Part shown: positions 47,360-54,264 of the stretch, piece after piece | Layout: every line of letters begins with the position of its first letter | How positions within the stretch are numbered: position 1 is the first letter of the stretch | Source of the DNA: Nostoc sp. WHI | GTDB taxonomy: Bacteria > Cyanobacteriota > Cyanobacteriia > Cyanobacteriales > Nostocaceae | Direction of reading: 5' to 3' | NCBI RefSeq assembly: GCF_015714725.1 | Contig: NZ_WBKM01000020.1 | Location: 1 to 54,264, forward strand | Length of the DNA stretch: 54,264 nucleotides | Notes under the pieces: generated by a model | What the model was told of the DNA's origin: nothing | The model's database searches: none | What the model saw: the letters and a program-made list of their open reading frames with translations, nothing else | Program-made: the position numbers and the translations under genes

Positions 47360-47760
47360 ATTTTAACCAAACTTTGTATTTTTTACTTGTATATTCCAGG
47401 TCGAAAATCATATGATAATGTTTCAAATGATTCACAGATTTTATTAAATGACTGTTGTTATTGATGCAAAAAACTTACAGGCTAACTATCTATGAAAATT
47501 ATAAATAAACTGTTATACTGCTATAATTACATTTCAATGTCTTTTCATCCTAGTTCATTATCCGAATATAGACGCTTTTAAAACTGGCACAATAATTTGA
47601 ACTTAAACTTAGTCGGGATATGGTAAATAAAATACCCGATTAGCAATCTTTTACCGAGCTTTTCACATAGGATGAAAAAGTCAGATGTAGCATCTGTTGC
47701 AACAAGCCATAAAGGGAATCTATAAAGTTGATTTTTAGCAATTCTCGTGGAGATTGAATA

Positions 47761-48702
47761 ATGCTAACCGCTACAAAAACGTTGTCTGGCTTGATGGGTT
47801 TATGTGTCGGTGATGCGTTGGGTGTGCCGGTGGAGTTTACTAGCCGTGCTGAACGAGTAAAATCTCCAGTGACAACAATGTTCGGTTATGGCACATGGAA
47901 TCAACCACCAGGAACTTGGTCAGATGACAGTTCGTTAAGCTTCTGCTTGGCAGAATGTCTTTGTAGAGGGTATTCTTTGGATACCATAGCCAATTCCTTC
48001 TGGCGCTGGTACAAGGAAGCTTACTGGACTCCCCGTGGCGATGTCTTTGATATTGGTCAAACTACCCACACAGCAATTATGCGCTTGAAACAGGGAGTTC
48101 TACCCCATCAGGCGGGCGGCAAGGTTGAAAATAGTAATGGCAATGGTTCTTTGATGAGAATCTTGCCGATGGCTTATTGTCACAGAAGCTTAACTTTGGG
48201 CGAATTGCTGGCGCGGGTGCATGATGTTTCGGCAATTACTCATGCCCATGCGCGATCGCAAATGGCCTGCGGCATTTATATTAGTATTGCAGTGGCGCTG
48301 CTAGAAGGGGCTGACCTCCAAACAGCTTATTTACAAGCATTGCAAGACATCCAAACAATTTATTCTGTCCGAGAATTTTTGTTAGAGAAGCCGCATTTTG
48401 GCAGAGTTTTGAGTGGTGAGATTGCCAAGTTACCAGTAGAAGAAATTAATTCTGGTGGCTATGTGATTGATACCTTAGAATCGTCGCTGTGGTGTTTGCT
48501 AAATAGCTCGTCTTATTCTGAAGCGGTGCTGAAAGCTGTTAACTTAGGCGGAGATACCGATACTACCGCCGCCGTCACCGGTGGGTTAGCGGGAATTTAC
48601 TACGGGGTGGAAAATATTCCTCAAAAATGGATGAATCAAATTGCCCGTAAACAGGACATTATCTACTTGGCAGAGCGTTTTGCAAGGGCTGTATACAGCT
48701 AG
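47761..48702 (+). CDS. ADP-ribosylglycohydrolase family protein, copy 1
   Basis: A protein of 313 residues. The metal-site motifs of the DraG/ARH fold are present: GDALGVPVEF, TWSDDSSLSF, HAHARSQM and GGDTDTTAAVTGGLAGIYYG. The family removes ADP-ribose from proteins or nucleic acids or acts on related small molecules. The next gene is a close tandem copy whose C-terminal third is nearly identical. The substrate is unknown. The two copies begin after similar leaders (TTGAATAATGCTAACCG and TTGAACAATGCTAACCG). Confidence 0.9.
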   Translation: MLTATKTLSGLMGLCVGDALGVPVEFTSRAERVKSPVTTMFGYGTWNQPPGTWSDDSSLSFCLAECLCRGYSLDTIANSFWRWYKEAYWTPRGDVFDIGQTTHTAIMRLKQGVLPHQAGGKVENSNGNGSLMRILPMAYCHRSLTLGELLARVHDVSAITHAHARSQMACGIYISIAVALLEGADLQTAYLQALQDIQTIYSVREFLLEKPHFGRVLSGEIAKLPVEEINSGGYVIDTLESSLWCLLNSSSYSEAVLKAVNLGGDTDTTAAVTGGLAGIYYGVENIPQKWMNQIARKQDIIYLAERFARAVYS

Positions 48703-48789
48703 TTTGGAATTAAAAATTATACCAAGCGTTTAATCAGCGGCTTTTCGCAAGTAAAATCAGTTGTAGAAAAGTTTCATTCTGGTTGAACA

Positions 48790-49731
48790 ATGCTAACCGG
48801 TACAAAAACGTTGTCTGGTTTGATGGGTTTATGTGTTGGTGATGCGTTGGGTGTGCCAGTAGAGTTCACCAGCCGCGCTGAACGACTAAAATCTCCAGTT
48901 ACGTCTATGCTGGGTTATGGAACTTGGGATGTTCCTGCCGGTACGTGGTCGGATGACAGTTCGCTGACTTTTTGCTTGGCAGAATGTCTTTGTGAGGGAT
49001 TTTCACTGGATGCGATTGCTAATTCCTTCTGGTGCTGGTATCACGAAAGTTACTGGACTCCTCAAGGCGAAGTATTTGATATCGGTAACACCACATTTTT
49101 AGCAATTGTGAACTGGAAACAAGGAACTCCACCCCTGAAAGCAGGTGGTACTAGTGAAAATAGTAATGGCAATGGTTCGTTGATGAGAATCTTGCCGATG
49201 GCTTATTGTCACAAAAGTTTAACTCTGGATGAATTGATTGCGTGGGTACATCAAGTTTCTTCCATTACCCACGCTCATCTCCGTTCTCAAATGGCCTATG
49301 GCATTTATATTAGTATTGCAGTGGCGCTGTTGGAAGGGGCTGACCTCCAGACAGCTTATCTACAAGGATTGCAAGACATTCAAACAATTTATTCTGTTCG
49401 AGAATTTTTGTTAGAGAAGCCGCATTTTAGCAGATTTTTCAGTGGTGAGATTGCCAAGTTACCAGTAGAAGAGATTAATTCTGGTGGCTATGTGATTGAC
49501 ACCTTAGAGTCATCCCTGTGGTGTTTATTAAATAGCTCGTCTTACTCTGAGGCAGTACTAAAGGCTGTCAACTTAGGGGGAGATACTGATACTACTGCTG
49601 CCGTCACCGGTGGGTTAGCGGGAATTTATTACGGGGTGGAAAATATTCCTCAACAATGGATAAATCAAATTGCTCGTAGACAGGACGTTATTTACTTGGC
49701 GGAGCGTTTTGCAAGGGCTGTTCACAGTTAG
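48790..49731 (+). CDS. ADP-ribosylglycohydrolase family protein, copy 2
   Basis: A tandem copy of the preceding gene, also 313 residues, with all metal ligands kept (GDALG, WSDDSS, HAHLRSQM, GGDTDTTAAV). Most differences lie in the first 170 residues (MLGYGTWDVPAGTWS, FLAIVNWKQGTPPLKAGGTS), which may alter substrate choice. The strong similarity in the last third suggests recent duplication or gene conversion. Confidence 0.9.
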   Translation: MLTGTKTLSGLMGLCVGDALGVPVEFTSRAERLKSPVTSMLGYGTWDVPAGTWSDDSSLTFCLAECLCEGFSLDAIANSFWCWYHESYWTPQGEVFDIGNTTFLAIVNWKQGTPPLKAGGTSENSNGNGSLMRILPMAYCHKSLTLDELIAWVHQVSSITHAHLRSQMAYGIYISIAVALLEGADLQTAYLQGLQDIQTIYSVREFLLEKPHFSRFFSGEIAKLPVEEINSGGYVIDTLESSLWCLLNSSSYSEAVLKAVNLGGDTDTTAAVTGGLAGIYYGVENIPQQWINQIARRQDVIYLAERFARAVHS

Positions 49732-49810
49732 TTAGTAGTCCGTCAAGCAAAGTTTCAAGGGTAAAGAAACGAACCGCGTTCTCTTATCTCTCAAATTTAA
49801 TGGGACAGAC

Positions 49811-49845
49811 CACTCTTTGTGTAATTTTAAATTATACAAAGAGTG
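49811..49845. terminator. Bidirectional terminator-like hairpin between convergent genes
   Basis: CACTCTTTGTGTAAT and ATTATACAAAGAGTG pair over 15 bp with one mismatch around a short TTTAA loop. It lies between the ADP-ribosylglycohydrolase (plus) and cutA (minus), where it could stop both transcripts. There is no clear T-run. Confidence 0.6.
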
Positions 49846-49869
49846 AGGAGTTATGAAAATCCTAAATCT

Positions 49870-50202
49870 TCACTCTTTACTTTTAACTTGCTGAGAAATC
49901 CACTGCAAGTAGGCTTGAGAACCGGCAACAATTGGTAAAGCAATAATTTCTGGCACGTCATAGGAGTGAAGTTCCTTAATTTTGGCTTCCATTGCCGGAA
50001 ATTGCGCCAAATCAGTTTTAATCACTAATTGCCATTCTTGCTCTTTATGCAGTTGCCCTTGCCAGGTGTAAATTGAGTGGATTGGTAACAGACTCACACA
50101 AGCAGCGAGTTTAGCTTCCACAAGGGCAGTTGCAATTGCTTCTGCCTCCTGCATGTTGCTAGCTGTCACCAATACCACACCATAGCCAGCAGGTGTCTCC
50201 AT
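49870..50202 (-). CDS. cutA: Divalent-cation tolerance protein CutA
   Basis: A trimeric CutA1-type protein of 110 residues. It has VLVTASNMQEAEAIATALVE, LAACVSLLPIHSIYTWQGQL, EWQLVIKTDLAQFPAMEAKI, and the end VPEIIALPIVAGSQAYLQWI. All four are standard for the family. It starts five bases after the stop of the gene upstream, so it is co-transcribed with it. Confidence 0.95.
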   Translation of the reverse strand: METPAGYGVVLVTASNMQEAEAIATALVEAKLAACVSLLPIHSIYTWQGQLHKEQEWQLVIKTDLAQFPAMEAKIKELHSYDVPEIIALPIVAGSQAYLQWISQQVKSKE

Positions 50203-50207
50203 GACCT

Positions 50208-51230
50208 CTAAACCGTCGTAGACAACGAGTAGACCTGACCATCAATCAGCAGTCGCGTGATGCCCTTAGCTTGCAAATGAGTACGAGCCTTATGGAGCAT
50301 TTTACTATCAGGAACTTTAATCACGCGATCGCGTTTAGTAGAAAAACGCTTTGCCACGCGATGGTTATCAAACACTGGCAGAGTTTTTTGCTGGGTTTCC
50401 AGGCTGGGAATTTGCCCCAAATCACCAAAATCCTTGAGAGGTCGGGTAATTAATTCCGAGGAACGGTCAATCACCAAATAGCAAGTTTTAGGCAAATTGG
50501 CTACTGACAGTGGTAAAACTTGAACTGCTGCTTCACCTGGTCTTCGTTTTGTGACTAAAGGTCTTTGCTCATCCAGGTCATCATCATCAAAGTCTTCTTC
50601 CTCAAAGTCGTCATCTTCTAAATCATCATCTAAATCGTCCAAATCCTCTGAATCGTCTAGCAAGTCATCGCCTAGCATGTGCGCGATGACGGCCGCTCCT
50701 GGATGTTCATCCTTTAGCGGTGGGATGGTTATGCTGACTATTTCTGGCGGCCTTTGCTCTGGAGTTTCTAATTTCTCTGTTACTCGTAGCTTCGGTTTTT
50801 CTGACGCCGTGGGGCGTCGCCGTACCCGTCTACTAGCGGCGATTGACTCTGCTGTCTCCTCTGAGTCAAGTTGCTCCGCTACCTCTACCTCTACATGAAT
50901 TACCCGACGAGGCTGTGGCTCAACCTTTGGCACCTCCAAGGGTTGGCTTTCAATGGGTTGAACTTCTATGTCAGGCTCTGGTTGACTCAGTAGCGGTAAC
51001 TGTTCATAGTTTACCTGTGCTCTTCCCTCAGGAGTTCTCGCAGCCCGCTTTAAGGAGACTAAGTATTCATACTCATCTTCTGGCAAAGTGCTTTTGAGCA
51101 GGCGACTAATTGTCGAGTTACTCACACCATAGCGGTCTGCCAAAGTTGAGGTTGTTTCGGCAGTCTCTCGATATAACTTAAGAATTTCTTGCTTGTCAGA
51201 GTCTGTTAATTTTCTCACTGTAAATACCAA
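50208..51230 (-). CDS. Conserved cyanobacterial HTH protein with acidic low-complexity region
   Basis: A protein of 340 residues. Residues 1-50 hold a helix-turn-helix like those of resolvases and transposases (SDKQEILKLYRETAETTSTL, ADRYGVSNSTISRLLKS). The middle has a long acidic run at ~195-222 (rich in DD, ED, LD). The C-terminus (CYLVIDRSSELITRPLKDFG, IKVPDSKMLHKARTHLQAKG, ITRLLIDGQVYSLSTTV) looks folded. It is a common single-copy gene in cyanobacteria, not a transposase, and probably binds DNA or RNA. It precedes cutA in the same transcript. Confidence 0.75.
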   Translation of the reverse strand: MVFTVRKLTDSDKQEILKLYRETAETTSTLADRYGVSNSTISRLLKSTLPEDEYEYLVSLKRAARTPEGRAQVNYEQLPLLSQPEPDIEVQPIESQPLEVPKVEPQPRRVIHVEVEVAEQLDSEETAESIAASRRVRRRPTASEKPKLRVTEKLETPEQRPPEIVSITIPPLKDEHPGAAVIAHMLGDDLLDDSEDLDDLDDDLEDDDFEEEDFDDDDLDEQRPLVTKRRPGEAAVQVLPLSVANLPKTCYLVIDRSSELITRPLKDFGDLGQIPSLETQQKTLPVFDNHRVAKRFSTKRDRVIKVPDSKMLHKARTHLQAKGITRLLIDGQVYSLSTTV

Positions 51231-51239
51231 AAATCTTTA

Positions 51240-52091
51240 CTAAGCTCGTTTTCGTCCGCCGGTACGCCGCGTTCGCCTTAGTGATGCGTCATATTCTAAG
51301 ACAGCGCCCATGCCAAATAACACTCCACTAAACACCCAAAACACTTCTAATATCTCCCCACTTTGATAATTGGGGCCTTGGGCGTATTTAAACCACATAT
51401 CTGCAATGTAGAGCGAAAAGGTTGCGGCTGCAATCATTCGCCAAGACTGGGAAACTCTTCCCCCCCAAAAGGCTAAGAGCAAAGTAGTAGCAATAATTAA
51501 CAGAACCACATCGCTAACTACGTAAAACCAATTCAAAATAGCGACTAGCAATTCTGACGGTGTTTCCTGTTGCATAGAAATCCACCATGCCAACAAACTA
51601 CCGAACACTGCAATTGCTAACACAATTAGCCACTGCCATTTTTCCAGATTGATTCGCCTGGAAGTCACAGCTAAAATCATGCCTGCGCCAAGTAATAGAT
51701 AAGTCAGTACAAAAAATATATCGCTTAAAGACACATCCGGTTCTTCTTTTAAAATTATTTCGGTATAGCCGAAAATTATCCCCCCAACGAAATAGGAAAG
51801 CATACCTAAGCCAATCAAGAGCCAAACATTTCGACCACTGACGATTTGCGGACTCAGCCAGTTCTTCAAGCATAAGATACTGGCACTCAAATAAGCGAAA
51901 GCTTCAAAAATATTTGTGCCAATCACATACCACTCAGCCCGGATTTCTATGCCATCTGCTCCGGGAACTTTGGCACTGAACAACAAAAAGTATAGCAGTG
52001 CCAGTACACCCCAGCCAATATTGGCTAAGACAAGGTTTTGAGTAGTGAAAATGGATTTGGAAAGAAACGAATTCTCGTAAGAGTTATTCAT
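51240..52091 (-). CDS. Polytopic membrane protein of unknown function
   Basis: A protein of 283 residues with about eight hydrophobic segments (LANIGWGVLALLYFLLF, WLLIGLGMLSYFVGGIIFGY, IFFVLTYLLLGAGMILAV, WLIVLAIAVFGSLLAWWI, VVLLIIATTLLLAFW and others) and a basic C-terminus RRTRRTGGRKRA. The architecture resembles the 7TM/8TM sensory modules found before GGDEF or kinase domains, but no output domain is attached. It ends nine bases before the HTH gene starts, so they may share a transcript. Confidence 0.7.
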   Translation of the reverse strand: MNNSYENSFLSKSIFTTQNLVLANIGWGVLALLYFLLFSAKVPGADGIEIRAEWYVIGTNIFEAFAYLSASILCLKNWLSPQIVSGRNVWLLIGLGMLSYFVGGIIFGYTEIILKEEPDVSLSDIFFVLTYLLLGAGMILAVTSRRINLEKWQWLIVLAIAVFGSLLAWWISMQQETPSELLVAILNWFYVVSDVVLLIIATTLLLAFWGGRVSQSWRMIAAATFSLYIADMWFKYAQGPNYQSGEILEVFWVFSGVLFGMGAVLEYDASLRRTRRTGGRKRA

Positions 52092-52231
52092 AGGGCTTGA
52101 CTATGTAGATGCACTCTGGCAGTATTTTGAGTTAAGGGACTGTATGGCTAGCAGTTTGTTTGCCAGACAATACACAATCGGACACCAAAAGCAAGTGCCA
52201 ATAGCAGGAAGTTGTTTAACAAATTTCCGTG

Positions 52232-52825
52232 CTACTGCCATAGTTTACTCAGTGATGATTGATTTAGCCAACTAATAAATACCAATCGCTCGGCTTCTGG
52301 CATATCTTCTAACTTATAGATTACTTGTTTGGTAAAATTAGCGTTGCCAAAATACGCTTTTCCTAGTCGATGCAGTTCTTGCAAGAGGATAACTACATGA
52401 TTTTCTTGCCAAGCAGGCATTTTAGCTGTAGGCAAAGGATTCGTAGATATCAAATATTTAACTGCTTCTAGAGAAGATGCTTGGGGAAATTGCTTCTGCT
52501 GTAATACCTCCGCAATATCTTTTTCAAATAATGCAGCTTGCCGAGACCCTAAAAACTCCTCAATGTCGATATAAACCCCTTGCAACAGCAAAATACTGGC
52601 TTGGCTCAAAATCCCCGTTTTACTATGACCACCCGTGTCATTACCAAGTTGCTCTAAACGGATTTTACCCCAAACGCTAAAGCGTTCCGGTTCCTCCAGT
52701 AAAACACAGGCTTTACCCCGGTTATCCGTTAATTCTCTCCATAAGGCTCTAGCTTCTTCTTCTTGACTAGCTTTGAAGACACTAATCAAGCGAAAAGTCT
52801 GCCCTTGATAAGTGAGGATCGGCAT
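52232..52825 (-). CDS. Conserved cyanobacterial protein of unknown function
   Basis: The ATG at 52825 (MPILTYQGQTFRLISVF) with AAGGAT upstream is preferred over an ATG at 52891 whose extra 22 residues look like spacer. The ~197-residue protein has no membrane segments. It begins with a beta-rich part (ACVLLEEPERFSVWGKIRLE) and continues with helices (YIDIEEFLGSRQAALFEKDI, HVVILLQELHRLGKAYFGNA). I do not recognise a family. Confidence 0.7.
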   Translation of the reverse strand: MPILTYQGQTFRLISVFKASQEEEARALWRELTDNRGKACVLLEEPERFSVWGKIRLEQLGNDTGGHSKTGILSQASILLLQGVYIDIEEFLGSRQAALFEKDIAEVLQQKQFPQASSLEAVKYLISTNPLPTAKMPAWQENHVVILLQELHRLGKAYFGNANFTKQVIYKLEDMPEAERLVFISWLNQSSLSKLWQ

Positions 52826-52891
52826 CTGCTGATCCTTTTTTGGGTGCTGAATGTTTGATATTTCAACATCCTGCCGTTTGAGAATAAACAT

Positions 52892-53245
52892 GGCACTAGC
52901 AAATAACTCCTGACAGGGGCATTCTTAATATGGAATATATAATGGCATTTGGCAGCATCGCCAAGGCTGAAATTACCTAGCCTGCTGTGGGAATGGATCT
53001 AACTCGCGCCAGATACTTCACTAGGGTAAGCCACCCAGAGCAACCCCACATAAGGCAAATAACCCTTTGACAACACAATATACTTAACCAATACCCCATC
53101 TGGTTCATTTTTAATGTAAATTGACTAACTAGCGACTTGGATCTTAGCCTTGCTAGTGGGAAATCTGCAATTTTAGCTTGCTTCTTGGCAAGTGGGAACG
53201 ATATAATAATGTCGGTGACTCCTTTGGGAGGCATTATTTCGTATT
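52892..53245. other. Gene-free spacer upstream of tRNA-Arg
   Basis: About 350 bp. A minus-strand open frame here runs into the tRNA and is rejected. The tRNA promoter should lie in the right half, but no box could be set with confidence. No repeats stand out. Confidence 0.4.
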
Positions 53246-53318
53246 GGGCGCGTAGCTCAGTGGATAGAGCCACGGATTTCTAATCCGTTGGTCGCAGGTT
53301 CGATCCCTGCCGCGCCCG
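53246..53318 (+). tRNA. tRNA-Arg (UCU)
   Basis: Full cloverleaf of 73 nt. Acceptor GGGCGCG/CGCGCCC, D arm GCTC-AGTGGATA-GAGC, anticodon arm ACGGA-TTTCTAA-TCCGT (anticodon TCT), variable TGGTC, T arm GCAGG-TTCGATC-CCTGC and discriminator G. CCA is not encoded, as is usual in cyanobacteria. Confidence 0.97.
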
Positions 53319-53797
53319 TTTTAACTTAATATGAACCTTCAAAGGCTGCGACGTGATATGATGATCTCCTTGATTGAGGGTTCGTTATTGTTGCATCATA
53401 ACTAAGAACAAAGGCGATATTGCTGCTATAAAACTTTACATTTTCAATTAAACTAGTCCTAAAAAGGCTAAATCTGTCAACATGACATCATCTCCTCAAA
53501 CCAATGTACATAACTAATTTTCTGACAGATACAAGACTGTTCGCGTAGCATCTCGCCGAGAAGATAGCGGAGTTTATCTAATAGTTTATTTCCCCATTGT
53601 TTCGGAATAGATAAAAGCTGTAAAAGTTAGATATGCTATCAAACTTACATAAATTTATATTGTGATACCATTAACGTTTTTAGTAATTAGTTTATCCAGA
53701 TTTAAGTGCATTTTTAAAAACTTCCATAACAATTCAACGGACTTAGAGGGAGATACTATCTAAAGGTAATCAAATTCTCTATGATTAGAAACACTAT
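53319..53797. other. Gene-free spacer between tRNA-Arg and IS remnant
   Basis: No credible gene. A GTTCGCGTAGCATCTCGCC and GAGAAGATAGCG dispersed repeat lies at ~53540-53571. The rest is AT-rich. tRNA 3' flanks are common integration sites, but I see no repeated tRNA 3' end here. Confidence 0.4.
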
Positions 53798-54264
53798 CCC
53801 TCTTCTGTCACTCTCCGGCGTTAGCAAGTAGTAACTAAGTGAAATTATCCAGAAGCATAACAAGGTTTAAATTGATTCATTTCACTAATTAATTGATTGA
53901 ATCCCAGCAATAAATTAGAATTGGGGAAAATATGTATCCAGGGATAAATCAACCAAAATAGTAAGAGTGGTTGGGCAATGAGACGCAGATTATTTAAAGT
54001 ATTCTTCCATCCGCATTCATGGTTCCATTGTTGATGATTAGAAAAATCAACATCACTATTTTCTTGTACCTCAGTTTCAATTTGACGAGATTTATTTAAG
54101 CCTAACAAGGCTGGAGAATTTAAACTATGGTAGCAACTGTTGGGTGAGCATCTCTTGCCAAATGTTTCAAGATTTGTAATTCTACATCCATTGCCCTATT
54201 TACCTTTCAGGGTTTTATTTTTTTATTCTTTTATTCAGAATACCCGGAAAGTGACAGAAGAGGG
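53798..54264. mobile_element. Internally deleted IS with CCCTCTTCTGTCAC ends
   Basis: The left end CCCTCTTCTGTCACTCTCCGG (53798-53818) and the inverted right end (54244-54264) differ by one base over 21 bp, so the element ends exactly at the window edge. It is ~467 bp and holds only a transposase tail on the minus strand. The MITE at 46825-47029 has the same ends. Confidence 0.75.
53845..54108 (-). pseudogene. Transposase C-terminal remnant
   Basis: Eighty-seven codons. WKNTLNNLRLIAQPLLLFWL, IYPWIHIFPNSNLLLGFNQL and ISEMNQFKPCYASG resemble the C-terminal end of cyanobacterial DDE transposases. The catalytic domain is absent. I cannot assign the IS family with confidence. Enclosed by the inverted repeats at 53798 and 54264. 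Confidence 0.5.

Noticed and set aside
50551..50898. Ser-rich plus-strand frame
   Set aside because: Antisense of the acidic run in the HTH protein; composition follows from the Asp codons.
52977..53273. 98-codon minus-strand frame before tRNA-Arg
   Set aside because: It overlaps the tRNA gene, has unusual composition and shows no recognisable motif.
53246..54264. Integration site at tRNA-Arg for a genomic island
   Set aside because: No integrase gene and no second copy of the tRNA 3' end were seen in the window.

Overview
This window is chromosome-like DNA from a filamentous, probably heterocyst-forming cyanobacterium of the Nostoc/Anabaena type. The evidence is the photosystem I gene psaD, the HIP1 octamer (GCGATCGC) scattered through genes and spacers, a phototaxis-type photoreceptor with three phycobilin-binding GAF domains, a Mo-nitrogenase C-terminal-like protein, and many dispersed repeats typical of Nostocales genomes (heptanucleotide STRRs, palindromes, MITEs).

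Layout. 0-8.5 kb: a DUF1565/SLH surface protein, a three-GAF PixJ-like photoreceptor, two repeat clusters, and a Ser/Thr kinase fused to a formylglycine-enzyme-like domain. 8.9-16.4 kb: mostly housekeeping. It holds a gliding-type ABC exporter (GldA/GldF/GldG plus a DUF4340 protein) running directly into purU, then trpE and psaD on the other strand. 16.5-21.8 kb: a DICT/GAF histidine kinase and a glycogen-debranching-type glucosidase. 21.8-36.2 kb: an accessory, defence-like region with a RusA-type resolvase overlapping a PD-(D/E)XK plus HEPN protein, a broken BrnT/antitoxin pair, an AbiJ-like HEPN protein, the Ro/Y-RNA/ubiquitin-like cassette, and a caspase/NB-ARC/TPR pair beside an alpha/beta hydrolase. 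36.2-46.7 kb: a cupin gene broken by a small repeat, a class II aldolase, a PapD-like chaperone with two secreted beta-rich proteins, a glutamate-cysteine-ligase-like enzyme with a methyltransferase, TerB/Mo-nitro_C, obgE, two VWA proteins and an HxlR regulator. 46.7-54.3 kb: IS and MITE remnants, two tandem ADP-ribosylglycohydrolases, cutA, three conserved cyanobacterial proteins, tRNA-Arg and a decayed IS that ends exactly at the window edge.

The most interesting part is 24.7-31.1 kb. On the minus strand, a promoter with a 20-bp palindrome precedes a composite RNA in which one tRNA-like fold is nested inside another. Next come a 66-residue beta-grasp/ubiquitin-like protein ending in Gly, a 240-residue conserved protein, a second tRNA-like RNA held in a long stem, and a Ro60-type (TROVE plus von Willebrand A) protein. 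Farther along the same strand are an unknown 277-residue protein and an E1/ThiF-type activating enzyme. The two RNAs share almost identical outer stems but carry different tRNA-like cores, as expected for bacterial Y RNAs, which tether Ro to partners. I infer a Ro-Y RNA ribonucleoprotein combined with a ubiquitin-like conjugation pathway, possibly for RNA surveillance, repair or defence. The RNA structures and the E1/UBL residues are read from the sequence. The functional link is inference.

Repeats are unusually informative here: four copies of a ~135-bp MITE with 9-10-bp target duplications, three unrelated arrays that all have a 21-bp period, and small dispersed repeats that have entered genes (trpE in frame, the cupin gene with a stop). 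All positions and structures were read by eye; no searches or folding programs were run.
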